Assembly: GCA_902788485.1 (NCBI GenBank) | Contig: CADAKI010000006.1 | Coordinates: forward strand, 1-41,554 | Source: an uncultured Pseudomonadota bacterium | Lineage (GTDB): Bacteria; Pseudomonadota; Alphaproteobacteria; Rs-D84 | Length of the DNA: 41,554 nt | Direction: 5' to 3' | In this document: positions 14,216-24,323 of the stretch, piece by piece | Numbering within the stretch: the stretch's first letter is position 1 | Layout: each line of letters starts with the position of its first letter | Notes under the pieces: generated by a model | What the model was told of the DNA's origin: nothing | Databases searched by the model: none | The model's input: the letters and a program-made list of their open reading frames with translations, nothing else | Made by a program: the position numbers and the translations under genes

Positions 14216-15976
14216 TTATCTCACTATTTCTCTGAATATTTCGGCCGGAATTGTACCGCCCGTAACTTTGGCACCCATGGATGAAAAATCATCATTACCA
14301 ACCCAAACACCAACAACATATTTATCGGTTGCACCAATAAACCACGCGTCACGATTATCATTACTGGTGCCGGTTTTACCACCCAAAACCCCGGGTGCGG
14401 CGGCGCGATGACCGGTTCCCCCGGGTGCAACAACATCTGCCAACAACTCGGTCATAAAAGATACCGTTTGTGGCTGTAAAACCTGGATTGCGTCCGATGG
14501 ATTGCGTGCATATAAAATCGTGCCATCGGCGCGCGTAATTTTCGTAATAGAATACGGTCGCACAGATTGTCCATCGTTCCAAATCACCGCATACATATTT
14601 GTTAAATCAACCAATGTCATTTCGGACCCGCCCAGAACGGTCGAATATTCGCGTTTTAATTTTGTTCCAACCCCCAATCGTCCCGCCATATCTAATACAG
14701 AATCAATTCCATAAATTTTGGTCAATTTCACCGGCACAGAATTCACACTTTTCGCGAACGCGACGGACAATGGTATATCGCCATAATAATGCTCGTTATA
14801 ATTTTTCGGATTGTAATCCCCAACTGCAAATGGCGAATCGTTCACATAAGATTCCGGCGTCAATCCATTTTCCAACGCCATTAAATAAACCACCGGTTTG
14901 AACGCACTGCCGGGTTGGCGCGCCGCCAATGTGCGATTAAACTGACTGACCTGGTAATCCGTGCCACCGGCCATAGATTTTATTGCACCATCGCGCGTCA
15001 TCACCAAAACCGCACCTTGGAATCCAGATGTGTATTTTGGCAACACCGCGGCAACATGTTCTTGGGTTGCGCGATTGATTGTGGTATGCACAAAAATATC
15101 ACTGTCCAACACACCAACCACAGAATCCAATTCATCGGCAACAAAATCCGTCCAATAACGATATATATTTGTGTCGCGCACCCCCGGCGCCGGTTTTAAT
15201 TCCGCCGCCGCACGTCGCGCCACATCCAAACTGATATAATTTTGGCGCACCATTTCTGCCAATATAACACGGGCACGCGCAATATTTTTTTCCGGATTTT
15301 TTAATGGGCTGTATAATGTGGGTGCCTTTAACATTGCGGCGATTTGTGCAGATTGTGCAACCGACAATTTATCGGCCCCGACACCAAACATAGTGCGTGC
15401 CACCGCATCGATTCCGCGCATACCACCAACCAAAGACACACGGTTCATATACAAATCCAATATTTGATTTTTTGTAAAACGATTTTCCAACCATTGCGCC
15501 AAAATCAGTTCTTGCACCTTGCGTGAAATTTTTTTATCGCGTGATAAAAATATATTTTTTGCGGTTTGTTGAGTAATGGTTGAACCACCGGCCGCAAACC
15601 GCCCACGAAATAAATTCAAAACAACGGCGCGTATTGTCGAACGCACATCAATGGCACCGTGTTCAAAAAAACGTTTATCTTCGATAGCAACAATCGCCTG
15701 CCACACATGTGGCGGCAAATTTTCAACCGTGACAGGCGTTCCCATAATACGATTAGAACTGCGAATCTCAATTCCTGCATCATCCAAGAACACAATTGTC
15801 GGCAAACGTTTTTCATGTAAAATTGAATCCAGTGACGGCATCCGCATATAAACGACACCAACATATCCCGCAATAAAAATTACCCCAATCAGCCCCAAAT
15901 TAAAAACAAATGCCCACAACCGCCGTTTGAGTGACGGTTTATTTTTTTTATCATTTGTTTTTTGTTCTTTGACCAT
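14216..15976 (-). CDS. Bifunctional class A penicillin-binding protein
   Basis: 586 aa. Cytoplasmic tail rich in Lys, a membrane helix near residues 25-45, then a GT51 glycosyltransferase domain (EDKRFFEHGAID, then GGSTITQQTAKNIF) and a transpeptidase domain with SAFKP (SxxK), KSVNS (SxN) and GGKTGTSNDNRDAW (KTG). It polymerises and crosslinks peptidoglycan in the periplasm. It is shorter than typical PBP1A and lacks a large insert domain between the two activities. ATG at 15976 follows the upstream stop by one base (TGATATG). An in-frame ATG at 15991 overlaps the upstream gene, and neither has a strong ribosome-binding site. Confidence 0.93.
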   Translation of the reverse strand: MVKEQKTNDKKNKPSLKRRLWAFVFNLGLIGVIFIAGYVGVVYMRMPSLDSILHEKRLPTIVFLDDAGIEIRSSNRIMGTPVTVENLPPHVWQAIVAIEDKRFFEHGAIDVRSTIRAVVLNLFRGRFAAGGSTITQQTAKNIFLSRDKKISRKVQELILAQWLENRFTKNQILDLYMNRVSLVGGMRGIDAVARTMFGVGADKLSVAQSAQIAAMLKAPTLYSPLKNPEKNIARARVILAEMVRQNYISLDVARRAAAELKPAPGVRDTNIYRYWTDFVADELDSVVGVLDSDIFVHTTINRATQEHVAAVLPKYTSGFQGAVLVMTRDGAIKSMAGGTDYQVSQFNRTLAARQPGSAFKPVVYLMALENGLTPESYVNDSPFAVGDYNPKNYNEHYYGDIPLSVAFAKSVNSVPVKLTKIYGIDSVLDMAGRLGVGTKLKREYSTVLGGSEMTLVDLTNMYAVIWNDGQSVRPYSITKITRADGTILYARNPSDAIQVLQPQTVSFMTELLADVVAPGGTGHRAAAPGVLGGKTGTSNDNRDAWFIGATDKYVVGVWVGNDDFSSMGAKVTGGTIPAEIFREIVR

Positions 15977-15977
15977 A

Positions 15978-17462
15978 TCAGTCCACTGCATTTTGTGATT
16001 TGTCCGCCACGACGCGAATGTTTAATTTTTTCCGGGCATCATTTGCCATATCGTCAATAAATTTATGAACACGCATCCGCGCAATCTGCATTGCAATCGC
16101 CGTACTGTTTAGTGCAAAATAATTTAACCGTTCATCCTGTAATAATGGTGCATAAAAATGTTTTAAATTTGGCTGTGTTGGTTGCAAAAATCCAATATCA
16201 GATTCACATTTTGGCACATAAATAGATTCCATTTTATGATTGTTTTGCAACGAATACGGTCCCATTTTCACCAATTCTGGCAAATTCAATTCTATTAAAT
16301 CTCGATTACTGGTTAAAAAATCTTTTCCTGTTTTTTGTAATTTCGGCATATGCAACGAATTTAACACGGTATTTCTAACACAAAAATTATCACCAATTTC
16401 ACGAACATCAGGCATGTCTAATTTTTTCAACGCCTCGGTAAATGTCAACAAGTTTTTTTCTGTGTTTGTGACACCGGGCGCAAACAATTCAGTTATTTGT
16501 CCGTTAACAACATGCAGCAATTTTTGCCCGTCAACCGATACAATTTTTTCTTTTTTATTTTGTGAATCCAATTCTATTTTTACTTTTTTTCCATTAAATA
16601 AATCAGATAAAAAATCATATGTTGAATCCGCGGGATATCCGTATTTATCTAATTCTGCGATATTTTTTATTTTACCATCACGCACATCCAAAACAAAACA
16701 ATCCAACATCAATTCGTAATCATTGTTTAACCTGGTAATCTCACTGCCTGAAAAATAATAATCAGCCCCAAAATAAATATTATGTATTTCATAATTATAC
16801 CGCACCAGTTGATCGTTTACCATGCGGAAATTACTCGGCATCTCACTTTCCGATGTATTAAAAAATACATTGAAATATTTTTTCAAAGAATTGGTCAATC
16901 CCGGTATTATTTCATCTGGATTATCATTAAAAGTTGCATCTGGATCATTCACCGTATGATTATATCGATTTTTGATTGAAATAAATCCACCCGTTTTTGC
17001 AATTTGAATTGATATAACGGACGTTCCATATTCATCTTGGCGTTCGGGATTTGCCGCCGGTTCAATTTTATCCGCACCGCGTTTGATTGCATGAATTATA
17101 TAATTCTTTTCATACCGTGTTGGGTCACGAAATGTGCATAATTCTTCACCCGGTCGAAAATATTTTTTAATAGAATTCTGTTTTTCTAATGTATCCGCGA
17201 CAAATGCATCATATCCGGCGTCATTTAATAATTCCAATGGTTTTTTATCTGTTTGATATTCAGATTTTTTTTGTGTTTTATAAATTTCACGAATAATCGG
17301 TGTCAGTTGTTTAACCTCGTCCGGGTTATTTCCGGCAAATTCCAAAATATGCACAATGTTTGGCACATCCAACAACAGTGCCTCGCGAATAACATGGGCG
17401 ACACGCTCTCCATTTTGTTTTTTTAATTGTTTGAAAACTTTATTTGTATCAATTTCCGACAT
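15978..17462 (-). CDS. Leucine-rich-repeat (BspA-like) protein, paralog 1
   Basis: 494 aa with no signal peptide or membrane helix, so cytoplasmic or secreted by a specialised route. Residues 1-215 form a conserved module with DTNKVFKQLKKQNGERVAHV, DVPNIVHILEFAGNNPDEV, EYGTSVISIQIAKTGG and YNHTVNDPDATF. Residues 310-450 carry degenerate LRRs of LPELVKMGPYSLQNN type. It is a paralog of the gene at 17568-19139, with the N-terminal halves nearly identical in order. AAGGGG precedes the ATG. The N-terminal domain family is not recognised. Confidence 0.8.
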   Translation of the reverse strand: MSEIDTNKVFKQLKKQNGERVAHVIREALLLDVPNIVHILEFAGNNPDEVKQLTPIIREIYKTQKKSEYQTDKKPLELLNDAGYDAFVADTLEKQNSIKKYFRPGEELCTFRDPTRYEKNYIIHAIKRGADKIEPAANPERQDEYGTSVISIQIAKTGGFISIKNRYNHTVNDPDATFNDNPDEIIPGLTNSLKKYFNVFFNTSESEMPSNFRMVNDQLVRYNYEIHNIYFGADYYFSGSEITRLNNDYELMLDCFVLDVRDGKIKNIAELDKYGYPADSTYDFLSDLFNGKKVKIELDSQNKKEKIVSVDGQKLLHVVNGQITELFAPGVTNTEKNLLTFTEALKKLDMPDVREIGDNFCVRNTVLNSLHMPKLQKTGKDFLTSNRDLIELNLPELVKMGPYSLQNNHKMESIYVPKCESDIGFLQPTQPNLKHFYAPLLQDERLNYFALNSTAIAMQIARMRVHKFIDDMANDARKKLNIRVVADKSQNAVD

Positions 17463-17480
17463 AAAAACCCCTTTTAAAGG

Positions 17481-17489
17481 ATTATACCA
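17481..17489 (-). promoter_or_regulatory. Extended -10 promoter of LRR paralog 1
   Basis: TGGTATAAT on the minus strand, about 19 bases before the ATG at 17462. The same TTTTTTTATGGTATAAT context precedes paralog 2, so the promoters were duplicated together. Confidence 0.6.
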
Positions 17490-17567
17490 TAAAAAAAGTC
17501 AAATTATGACAAAAAACTAACACTTTTTATGACAATTCACACACAAAAGAATATTTTAATAAATACC

Positions 17568-19139
17568 CTATCGCGAACTCTGTCCATTAATATTTTTTTC
17601 ACGACGCAAAAAACCACCCTTTAATCCAAATTTTAATTTATTTTTGGCAACGACATAACGCACATGCCGTAATTTTTTTCTGTCTGATTTTTGCACACTG
17701 GGCAAATTACAATATTCCAGAACTGTGTTCTTTAATAAAAACATTTCTGGTATCTTTTTCAATTTTGGCAAATCCAAACGACGCAACACACAATTGTCAG
17801 GTAAAAATTCCCTACCACCGGCATATTGTAATTCTGGCAAATACAATTCCGTCAAAGAATTATTATATTCCAAAAAACTACCACCACATCGTTCTAAACT
17901 TGGTAATTCTATGTGACTCAACGCACCACTAGGTATAAACGACCAGCCAACCTCTTTTAATTTTGGCAAATGCACCTGTGTTATTGAATAAACATTCCAC
18001 AAAAACATGTCACCTGCTTTTTCCAAATCTGACATATACAATTTTTTTAAATGTCCGGCATCATTTAAAAAATCATCTCCAACTTCTGTAATATTTGGTA
18101 AATTCAGCTCAATCATTTTGCCATCAACAACCTTGGCCACCCAAACACCATCCGCAGATATAATTTTTTCATGTTTATTTTCTGGATTAATAGTGACTTT
18201 TATATTTTTACCCTTGAAAAACCTTTCTAATAAAATCCTGGTTTTCTCTTTTCTTTGATACCGTTGTTGTTCCCATTCAATTGGGCCCGTGGATTCATGT
18301 ATTATCAAATCTTTTAATGTCCCTTCACGAAGATTCAAGACATAATTTTCCAGCATTATTTCATAATCACGATTTAATTTTATAACATTATCGCCATAAA
18401 AATAAAAACCATCACCATATCCATAATATCCAGACTCCGTCGTTCCCGGAAGGCGTCCCCATATTCTGTAATTAAATTTAAATATTTGTCCGTTAATAGA
18501 ACAAAAACCATTTGGCAACAAACTTTCCGTCACATCAAAATCAACATTAAAAAATTGTCTTAATGAATTTGTTAATCCATGAATAATATTATCAGGATAA
18601 TTACTAAATGTTGCATCTGGGTCATTCACCGTATGATTATAACGATTTTTTATTGATATCAACCCGCCCTCTTTGGCAATTTGAATTGATATCACAGACG
18701 TTCCGTATTCATCTTGACGCATCGGATTTGCCGCCGGTTTAATTTTATCAGCACCACGTTTAACCGCGTGAATTATATAAAATTTTTTATGCCTATCGGG
18801 ATCACTAAAAGTGCATAACTCTTCGCCCGCCCGGAAATATTTTTTAATTGAATTTTGTTTTTCTAATGTATCGACAACAAAAGCGTCATATCCCGCATCA
18901 CTTAACAATTCCAACGGATTTTTATCTACAAAAATTTCTGATTTTGTTTTGGCTTTATAACGTTCACGAATAAAAGGAATTAACGCACGTACTTCATCTG
19001 GATTATTTCCGGCAAATTCCAAAATATGCACAATATTTGGCACATCCAACAACACCGCTTCGCGAATAACGCGGGCAACACCCTCGCCATTTTGTTTTTT
19101 TAATTGTTTATAAACCGCATTTGTATCAATTTCTGGCAT
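17568..19139 (-). CDS. Leucine-rich-repeat (BspA-like) protein, paralog 2
   Basis: 523 aa. It has the same N-terminal module as its neighbour (DTNAVYKQLKKQNGEGVARV, EYGTSVISIQIAKEGG, NHTVNDPDATFSNYPDN). The C-terminal half has clearer LRRs of about 23 residues, each like LTELYLPELQYAGGREFLPDN, with six or seven repeats between about residues 345 and 490. The tail is basic (KKLRHVRYVVAKNKLKFGLK). AAGGAT precedes the ATG. It probably mediates protein-protein contact. Its function and export are not known. Confidence 0.8.
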   Translation of the reverse strand: MPEIDTNAVYKQLKKQNGEGVARVIREAVLLDVPNIVHILEFAGNNPDEVRALIPFIRERYKAKTKSEIFVDKNPLELLSDAGYDAFVVDTLEKQNSIKKYFRAGEELCTFSDPDRHKKFYIIHAVKRGADKIKPAANPMRQDEYGTSVISIQIAKEGGLISIKNRYNHTVNDPDATFSNYPDNIIHGLTNSLRQFFNVDFDVTESLLPNGFCSINGQIFKFNYRIWGRLPGTTESGYYGYGDGFYFYGDNVIKLNRDYEIMLENYVLNLREGTLKDLIIHESTGPIEWEQQRYQRKEKTRILLERFFKGKNIKVTINPENKHEKIISADGVWVAKVVDGKMIELNLPNITEVGDDFLNDAGHLKKLYMSDLEKAGDMFLWNVYSITQVHLPKLKEVGWSFIPSGALSHIELPSLERCGGSFLEYNNSLTELYLPELQYAGGREFLPDNCVLRRLDLPKLKKIPEMFLLKNTVLEYCNLPSVQKSDRKKLRHVRYVVAKNKLKFGLKGGFLRREKNINGQSSR

Positions 19140-19164
19140 AATCTATCCTTTTATTTTCAGGCAA

Positions 19165-19173
19165 ATTATACCA
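19165..19173 (-). promoter_or_regulatory. Extended -10 promoter of LRR paralog 2
   Basis: TGGTATAAT on the minus strand, about 26 bases before the ATG at 19139, in the same T-rich context as at 17481. Confidence 0.6.
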
Positions 19174-19199
19174 TAAAAAAACAAAAAATACTATAAAAA

Positions 19200-19955
19200 C
19201 TAACGCAGTTTGGCATGCACACGCGGTAAAATCCATGTTCCATTATTAAAATCATCAATTCCCGACACATATAACGGCATTTTGTATTTTTTCGCCACAC
19301 CAACACTGCGTTTATGTAAAACCTGACCACGACCATCCGTCATCAATTCACGCATCCGCGTATAAGAAATTTTTTGAAACATTTCGGCGCCTGCGTCTTT
19401 GTTCGGGTTTTTATCGCAAATACCACCACCATTTTTGAAAAACCAACAAAAATCTGCACTACACGCCACCGCAACCATAACCGCCGAAATGTCGGACCCT
19501 TCGCGTCCCAATGTGGTTATATCACCATGTTCTGAGACCCCTTGGAATCCTGTGACAACCGGAATTCCATACAATGCATTAATATATTCCATTCCCATAT
19601 GTTGAACAATCGCATTGCCAAAATTATCATTTGTTTTAATACCGCATTGCCATGCGTTATAACTGCGCGCCGGGACACCGATTGCGTTTAACCGCATTGA
19701 TAACAAAGCCGCAGATTGCATTTCACCGGTTGCCAACAATGCATCTAATTCGCGTGTATCAGGACGCGTCGCAACACCATGCGCCATGGCATCCAAATTA
19801 TTTGTTGTTTTCCCCATTGCCGACACAACCACCGCACGAATATCGTATGTATCTGACAGTTTTTTTATAACATTTGCAACATGACCCACCGCATTAATAT
19901 CAGGAATCACCGAACCACCAAATTTCAACACCACAGATTTATATTTTATATTCAT
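19200..19955 (-). CDS. lysC: Aspartokinase catalytic domain, no ACT domains
   Basis: 251 aa of the amino-acid kinase family. It has SVVLKFGGSVI at the N-terminus, VVVSAMGKTTNNLD, LDALLATGEMQSAALL and TTLGREGSDISAV, the motifs of aspartate kinase. The enzyme phosphorylates aspartate for lysine and diaminopimelate synthesis. Typical bacterial LysC has about 400 residues with two C-terminal ACT domains for feedback. These are absent, so allosteric control is probably lost or supplied by another protein. The start is 6 bases after the rlmE stop, with GGGGGTGA as ribosome-binding site, so the genes are coupled. Another amino-acid kinase activity cannot be excluded. Confidence 0.8.
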   Translation of the reverse strand: MNIKYKSVVLKFGGSVIPDINAVGHVANVIKKLSDTYDIRAVVVSAMGKTTNNLDAMAHGVATRPDTRELDALLATGEMQSAALLSMRLNAIGVPARSYNAWQCGIKTNDNFGNAIVQHMGMEYINALYGIPVVTGFQGVSEHGDITTLGREGSDISAVMVAVACSADFCWFFKNGGGICDKNPNKDAGAEMFQKISYTRMRELMTDGRGQVLHKRSVGVAKKYKMPLYVSGIDDFNNGTWILPRVHAKLR

Positions 19956-19961
19956 AAAAAA

Positions 19962-20615
19962 TCACCCCCGAAAACCCGTCGCAACAATAAACATTTCAAC
20001 ACTATCTTTGCGCGATGCAGGCGGTTTCATATGATGAACATTTTGAAAACGTTCTTTGATTTGTTTCAACAATTCATTTGTTGTGCCACCGGTAAAAGAT
20101 TTTGCCACAAATGCCCCACCCGGCTTTAACGCACGACACGCAAAATCGAACGCATATTCCAACAACACCATTTGACGCAAATGATCGGTTTTTTTATGTC
20201 CCACCGTATTCGGCGCCATATCAGATACCACAACATCCACGGTGCCCGCACCCGCGTTTTCTAAATTTAATTTATGAATCAACCAAGAATACGCCGCGTC
20301 GGTTGTAAAATCCCCCTGGTAAAATTCAACCCCGGGAATCGGTGTAATTTCCAACAAATCCATCGCAAAAATTTTTGATTTTGGATATGTGCGCACAATA
20401 TATTGCGACCAAGACCCCGGCGCCGCCCCCAGGTCAACCACAACCTGATTATTTTTCAAAAAATGATATTTTTCATCCATTTCAATCAATTTATATGCCG
20501 CCCGCGCGCGATACCCATCACGGTGCGCACGTGCAACATACGGGTCCGCCGCCTGGCGTTGCAACCATGCGACGGACGATTTATGTGATGCAATTTTTTT
20601 ATTTAATATTTTCAT
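19962..20615 (-). CDS. rlmE: 23S rRNA (uridine-2'-O-)-methyltransferase
   Basis: 217 aa, RrmJ/FtsJ family. It methylates U2552 in the A loop of 23S rRNA. It has the SAM site VVDLGAAPGSWSQYI and a K-D-K-E tetrad visible in RARAAYKL, VVVSDMAPN, FVAKSFTGG and RKDSVEMFIV. It overlaps the end of the small gene upstream by 17 bases and is followed by lysC. Confidence 0.95.
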   Translation of the reverse strand: MKILNKKIASHKSSVAWLQRQAADPYVARAHRDGYRARAAYKLIEMDEKYHFLKNNQVVVDLGAAPGSWSQYIVRTYPKSKIFAMDLLEITPIPGVEFYQGDFTTDAAYSWLIHKLNLENAGAGTVDVVVSDMAPNTVGHKKTDHLRQMVLLEYAFDFACRALKPGGAFVAKSFTGGTTNELLKQIKERFQNVHHMKPPASRKDSVEMFIVATGFRG

Positions 20616-20868
20616 TTATTTTATCTTTGATTTGTTCGGCCAACTGTGACACTTTTTTTGTCCATGATTTTTGTGCCAAATTATAACCTAAACCAAACAA
20701 GTTATAAAAAGAATATTCTTGAACCTTGGTTGAATAAAAACATAATTTACTGGGTCTGCCCTCGGGTGACGCCACCATATATTTGGCACTAAATTTCCAT
20801 CCAACCTGTTTACCTTTTTTATTATACGCAGGTTCCACCGGTGATACAGACATTAATATTTCTGACAT
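20599..20868 (-). CDS. Hypothetical small protein
   Basis: 89 aa, unrecognised. It starts MSEILMSVSPVEPAYNKKGK and contains WKFSAKYMVASPEGRPSKL and YNLFGLGYNLAQKSW, with a helical, charged C-terminus. There is no signal peptide. It lies between the Ffh M-domain gene and rlmE and overlaps rlmE by 17 bases, which supports it being translated in the same operon. ATG at 20868 is preferred over a TTG at 20883. Confidence 0.6.
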   Translation of the reverse strand: MSEILMSVSPVEPAYNKKGKQVGWKFSAKYMVASPEGRPSKLCFYSTKVQEYSFYNLFGLGYNLAQKSWTKKVSQLAEQIKDKINENIK

Positions 20869-20892
20869 TTGGTTTGATTCCAATAAATTATA

Positions 20893-21408
20893 TTATTTTA
20901 CACCTGGTGTTCCCGGCATTGCACCCGGCATTCCGCCCGATTGTTGCATGCGTTGCATTACGGCCTCCATCCCACCCATGCGTTGAATCATCGCCATTTG
21001 CCGTTTCATATTCAGATACTGTTTGATGATATGTTCCACATCACGCACCGAACAACCCGCACTTTCCGCAATACGCGCCTTGGCATTTGCAAATATTTTT
21101 TCTGGGTCTGCGCGTTCTGCCGCCGTCATAGATTCCAAAATTTTAATTTGCGCATCAACACTGCCGTCTTTGATTTTTTCCTTCATGGCATTGACCGCAC
21201 CCGACATACCCGGAACGATTTTTAGCAAACCGCTAAAATTACTCATCTTTTTAATTTGTTTTAATTGCGCCAACATGTCGTTCATATCAAATTGACCCGA
21301 CATCATGCGTTCTGCGGTCTCTTTCATACCAGATGGCATTTTAACATCATCCACACCATTTTCATTTATTGTTGCGTCATCTTTTTTCTTTTTGCCAAAA
21401 CCAAACAT
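20893..21408 (-). CDS. Stand-alone SRP54/Ffh M-domain protein
   Basis: 171 aa. After a short basic start (MFGFGKKKKDD, reminiscent of FtsY N-termini) the whole protein matches the M domain of the signal recognition particle protein Ffh: FDMNDMLAQLKQIKKMSN, LLKIVPGM, ILESMTAAERADPEKIF, RIAESAGCSVRDVEHIIKQY, and a Met-rich end. The GTPase NG domain is missing. The upstream neighbour is intact uvrA, so this is not a frameshift product. It may bind 4.5S RNA or signal peptides on its own. AAGGAG precedes the ATG at 21408. Confidence 0.85.
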   Translation of the reverse strand: MFGFGKKKKDDATINENGVDDVKMPSGMKETAERMMSGQFDMNDMLAQLKQIKKMSNFSGLLKIVPGMSGAVNAMKEKIKDGSVDAQIKILESMTAAERADPEKIFANAKARIAESAGCSVRDVEHIIKQYLNMKRQMAMIQRMGGMEAVMQRMQQSGGMPGAMPGTPGVK

Positions 21409-21448
21409 TTCATACTCCTTTTGTTTATTAAAACATAACACAATATTG

Positions 21449-24286
21449 TTATTTGTTCAAATACTTCTTTAAATATTTTCCTGTCAAAGATTCCGGCACA
21501 TTGGCGACCTGTTCAGGCGTCCCGGTTGCCACGACACGACCACCCGCATCACCGCCATTTGGACCCAAATCAATAATCCAATCCACAGATTTAATAACGT
21601 CCAAATTATGTTCAATAACGATAACCGTGTTACCCGCATCAACCAATTCTTGCAGAACATTTAACAACATTTTTATATCTTCGAAATGCAATCCTGTTGT
21701 TGGTTCATCCAAAATATAAATCGTTTGACCGGTACTAACCGCACTCAATTCCTTGGACAATTTAATGCGCTGGGCCTCGCCACCGGATAAATCCAAAGAA
21801 CTCTGTCCCAATTTGATATATTCCAACCCAACACGTTTTAACAATTCCAATTTCCGCGCAATTTTTGGCACATTGATAAAGAAACGATATGCCTCTTCCA
21901 CGGTCATATTCAAAACATCCGCAATCGATTTATCTTTATATTTAACCGCCAATGTTTCATCATTATAACGTGTTCCGTGACACTTTTCACATTCGACATA
22001 CACATCCGCCAAGAAATTCATTTCAATCTTGATTTGACCGTCACCCTGGCACGCCTCGCATCGACCACCCTTGACATTAAATGAAAATCTGCCCGATGCA
22101 TAACCACGGGCCTTGGCCTCGGGCAAATTGGCAAAGAAATCACGAATATCAGAAAATACACCTGTATATGTTGCCGGATTACTGCGCGGACTGCGCCCGA
22201 TTGGTGATTGGTCAATATCAACAACTTTATCGACATTTTCCATGCCACGAATTATATCGTGCGCACCTATTTCCATTTTTGAATTATAAATCGCACGCAT
22301 CAATGCCGGATATAATGTATCCAATAACAATGTCGATTTTCCCGACCCAGATACCCCGGTCAACGCCACAAATTTACCCAACGGTATTTCAACATCTATA
22401 TTTTTCAAATTGTTCGCACGCGCGCCCTTGATAACTATGGATTTTCCATTACCCGCACGACGCGTGGTGGGAACCTCTATACGACGGGCACCCGATAAAT
22501 ATTGTCCCGTCAAAGAATCCGGATTTTCAATCACCTGTTGTGGTGTGCCGCTTGCTATAATATTACCGCCATTTATACCCGCGCCACGACCAATATCAAC
22601 CAAAAAATCCGCCGCACGCATTGCGTCTTCATCATGTTCAACAACAATAACCGTATTATCTTTATCACGCAAAGTTTTTAATGTATCTAACAATTTGTCA
22701 TTATCACTCTGGTGCAGACCAATCGACGGTTCATCCAACACATACAAAACCCCGGACAAACCCGACCCAATTTGCGACGCCAATCGAATACGTTGTGCCT
22801 CGCCACCGGATAATGTTCCCGCCATACGCGACAAAGTCAAATATCCCAACCCAACATTTTCCAAAAAATGCAATCTGTCGGTAATTTCACGCAGGACAAT
22901 TTTTGCGATATCTTTTTCCTGGGTCGTTAAATGATTAGGCAAATCCCGGAACCAGCGCAATGAATCAGATACCGACAAATCACACGCATCAATAATATCA
23001 AACCCATTTATTTTTACGCATAAGGCATGAATATTTAATCGTTTGCCATGACACATTGGGCATTCTGTTTCAGATTGATATTTTCCCAACTCTGTTCGTA
23101 CCATATCCGAATCAGATTCGCGTAACCGCCGTTCCAGGTTTGGCACAACACCTTCGAACGGTTTTGAATACACAAACCCATTCCAATTTATTTTTATTTC
23201 TTCGTCCCCCGTCCCATACAAAATAATATTACGATGTTCCGCACTCAATGTATGCCACGGTTTAGACAGCGATATTTTATATTTTTTATGCAATGCCTCG
23301 AATAAATGGTCATATTGGGTCAACATTCCCCCACGCGACCATGGTGCAATCGCCCCACCTAGTATAGATTTTGTTGGGTCCGGAACAACTAAATCCGGCG
23401 AAACATTTAATTGCACGCCCAACCCGCCACATGTTGGACACGCCCCAATCGGCGCATTAAAAGAAAATAACCTCGGTTCAATCTTTGGCACGGTAAAACC
23501 ACTGACGGGACACGCATAGTTTTGCGAATACAACACATCTTCATTTGTATCCAACCGCCGCACCAGTACCACACCCGGCACCAGGCGCAGCGAGGCCTCG
23601 AACGAAGAATACAGACGCGAACGAAATTCATCCGCGACATCATCATCCGGCGCAATCATTTGCAACCTGTCAACAATAACAAAAATATTATGCTTTTTAT
23701 TTTTATCCAACTGTGGCGCACTGCCCAAATCGACCAATTCATTATCGATAATCGCGCGGGTAAACCCTTGCTTTACCAAAAAAGCCAATTCTTTTTTATA
23801 TTCACCCTTGCGTTCACGCACCAATGGCGCCATAACATAAAACCGCACCCCAGATGGCAATTTCATGGTCCAATCAACCATTTCCGCAATCGTTTGTGAT
23901 TTAATTGGCAATCCGGTCACCGGCGAATGTGGCACACCAATCCGCGCCCACAATAAACGCAGGTAATCATAAATCTCTGTCACCGTTCCGACGGTCGAAC
24001 GCGGATTTTTCGATGTTGTTTTTTGCTCAATAGAAATTGCCGGTGCCAAACCCTCGATAAAATCAACATCTGGCTTTTTCTGCATATCCAAAAATTGCCG
24101 TGCATATGACGACAAAGATTCGACATAACGACGCTGCCCCTCGGCATAAATGGTATTAAATGCCAACGACGATTTTCCCGACCCCGACACACCGGTAAAC
24201 ACCACCAATTTGTTTTTTGGTATATCCAGGTCAATATTTTTAAGATTATTTTCGCGCGCACCGCGAATTTTTATTGTTCCACTCAT
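21449..24286 (-). CDS. uvrA: UvrABC excinuclease subunit A
   Basis: 945 aa, normal length. Two ABC ATPase modules: Walker [15 protein letters not shown] near residue 31 and [14 protein letters not shown] near 645; signatures [13 protein letters not shown] and [13 protein letters not shown]; zinc-binding Cys pairs in CPTCGG, CPMCHG and CEACQG. It recognises damaged DNA in nucleotide excision repair. There is no Shine-Dalgarno. A -10 box lies only 9 bases before the ATG, so the mRNA is probably leaderless. Confidence 0.98.
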   Translation of the reverse strand: MSGTIKIRGARENNLKNIDLDIPKNKLVVFTGVSGSGKSSLAFNTIYAEGQRRYVESLSSYARQFLDMQKKPDVDFIEGLAPAISIEQKTTSKNPRSTVGTVTEIYDYLRLLWARIGVPHSPVTGLPIKSQTIAEMVDWTMKLPSGVRFYVMAPLVRERKGEYKKELAFLVKQGFTRAIIDNELVDLGSAPQLDKNKKHNIFVIVDRLQMIAPDDDVADEFRSRLYSSFEASLRLVPGVVLVRRLDTNEDVLYSQNYACPVSGFTVPKIEPRLFSFNAPIGACPTCGGLGVQLNVSPDLVVPDPTKSILGGAIAPWSRGGMLTQYDHLFEALHKKYKISLSKPWHTLSAEHRNIILYGTGDEEIKINWNGFVYSKPFEGVVPNLERRLRESDSDMVRTELGKYQSETECPMCHGKRLNIHALCVKINGFDIIDACDLSVSDSLRWFRDLPNHLTTQEKDIAKIVLREITDRLHFLENVGLGYLTLSRMAGTLSGGEAQRIRLASQIGSGLSGVLYVLDEPSIGLHQSDNDKLLDTLKTLRDKDNTVIVVEHDEDAMRAADFLVDIGRGAGINGGNIIASGTPQQVIENPDSLTGQYLSGARRIEVPTTRRAGNGKSIVIKGARANNLKNIDVEIPLGKFVALTGVSGSGKSTLLLDTLYPALMRAIYNSKMEIGAHDIIRGMENVDKVVDIDQSPIGRSPRSNPATYTGVFSDIRDFFANLPEAKARGYASGRFSFNVKGGRCEACQGDGQIKIEMNFLADVYVECEKCHGTRYNDETLAVKYKDKSIADVLNMTVEEAYRFFINVPKIARKLELLKRVGLEYIKLGQSSLDLSGGEAQRIKLSKELSAVSTGQTIYILDEPTTGLHFEDIKMLLNVLQELVDAGNTVIVIEHNLDVIKSVDWIIDLGPNGGDAGGRVVATGTPEQVANVPESLTGKYLKKYLNK

Positions 24287-24295
24287 AGTAAGTAA

Positions 24296-24323
24296 AATAT
24301 AGAAAATTTATTAAAAAATACAA
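24296..24323 (-). promoter_or_regulatory. Promoter of uvrA, probably leaderless
   Basis: On the minus strand TTGTAT (24318-24323), 16 bases, TATATT (24296-24301). Nine bases remain before the uvrA ATG, so transcription would start at or next to the A of the start codon. Confidence 0.6.

Noticed and set aside
20893-24286. Frameshifted full-length ffh
   Set aside because: The sequence directly upstream of the M domain is intact uvrA, with no trace of an NG domain in any frame.
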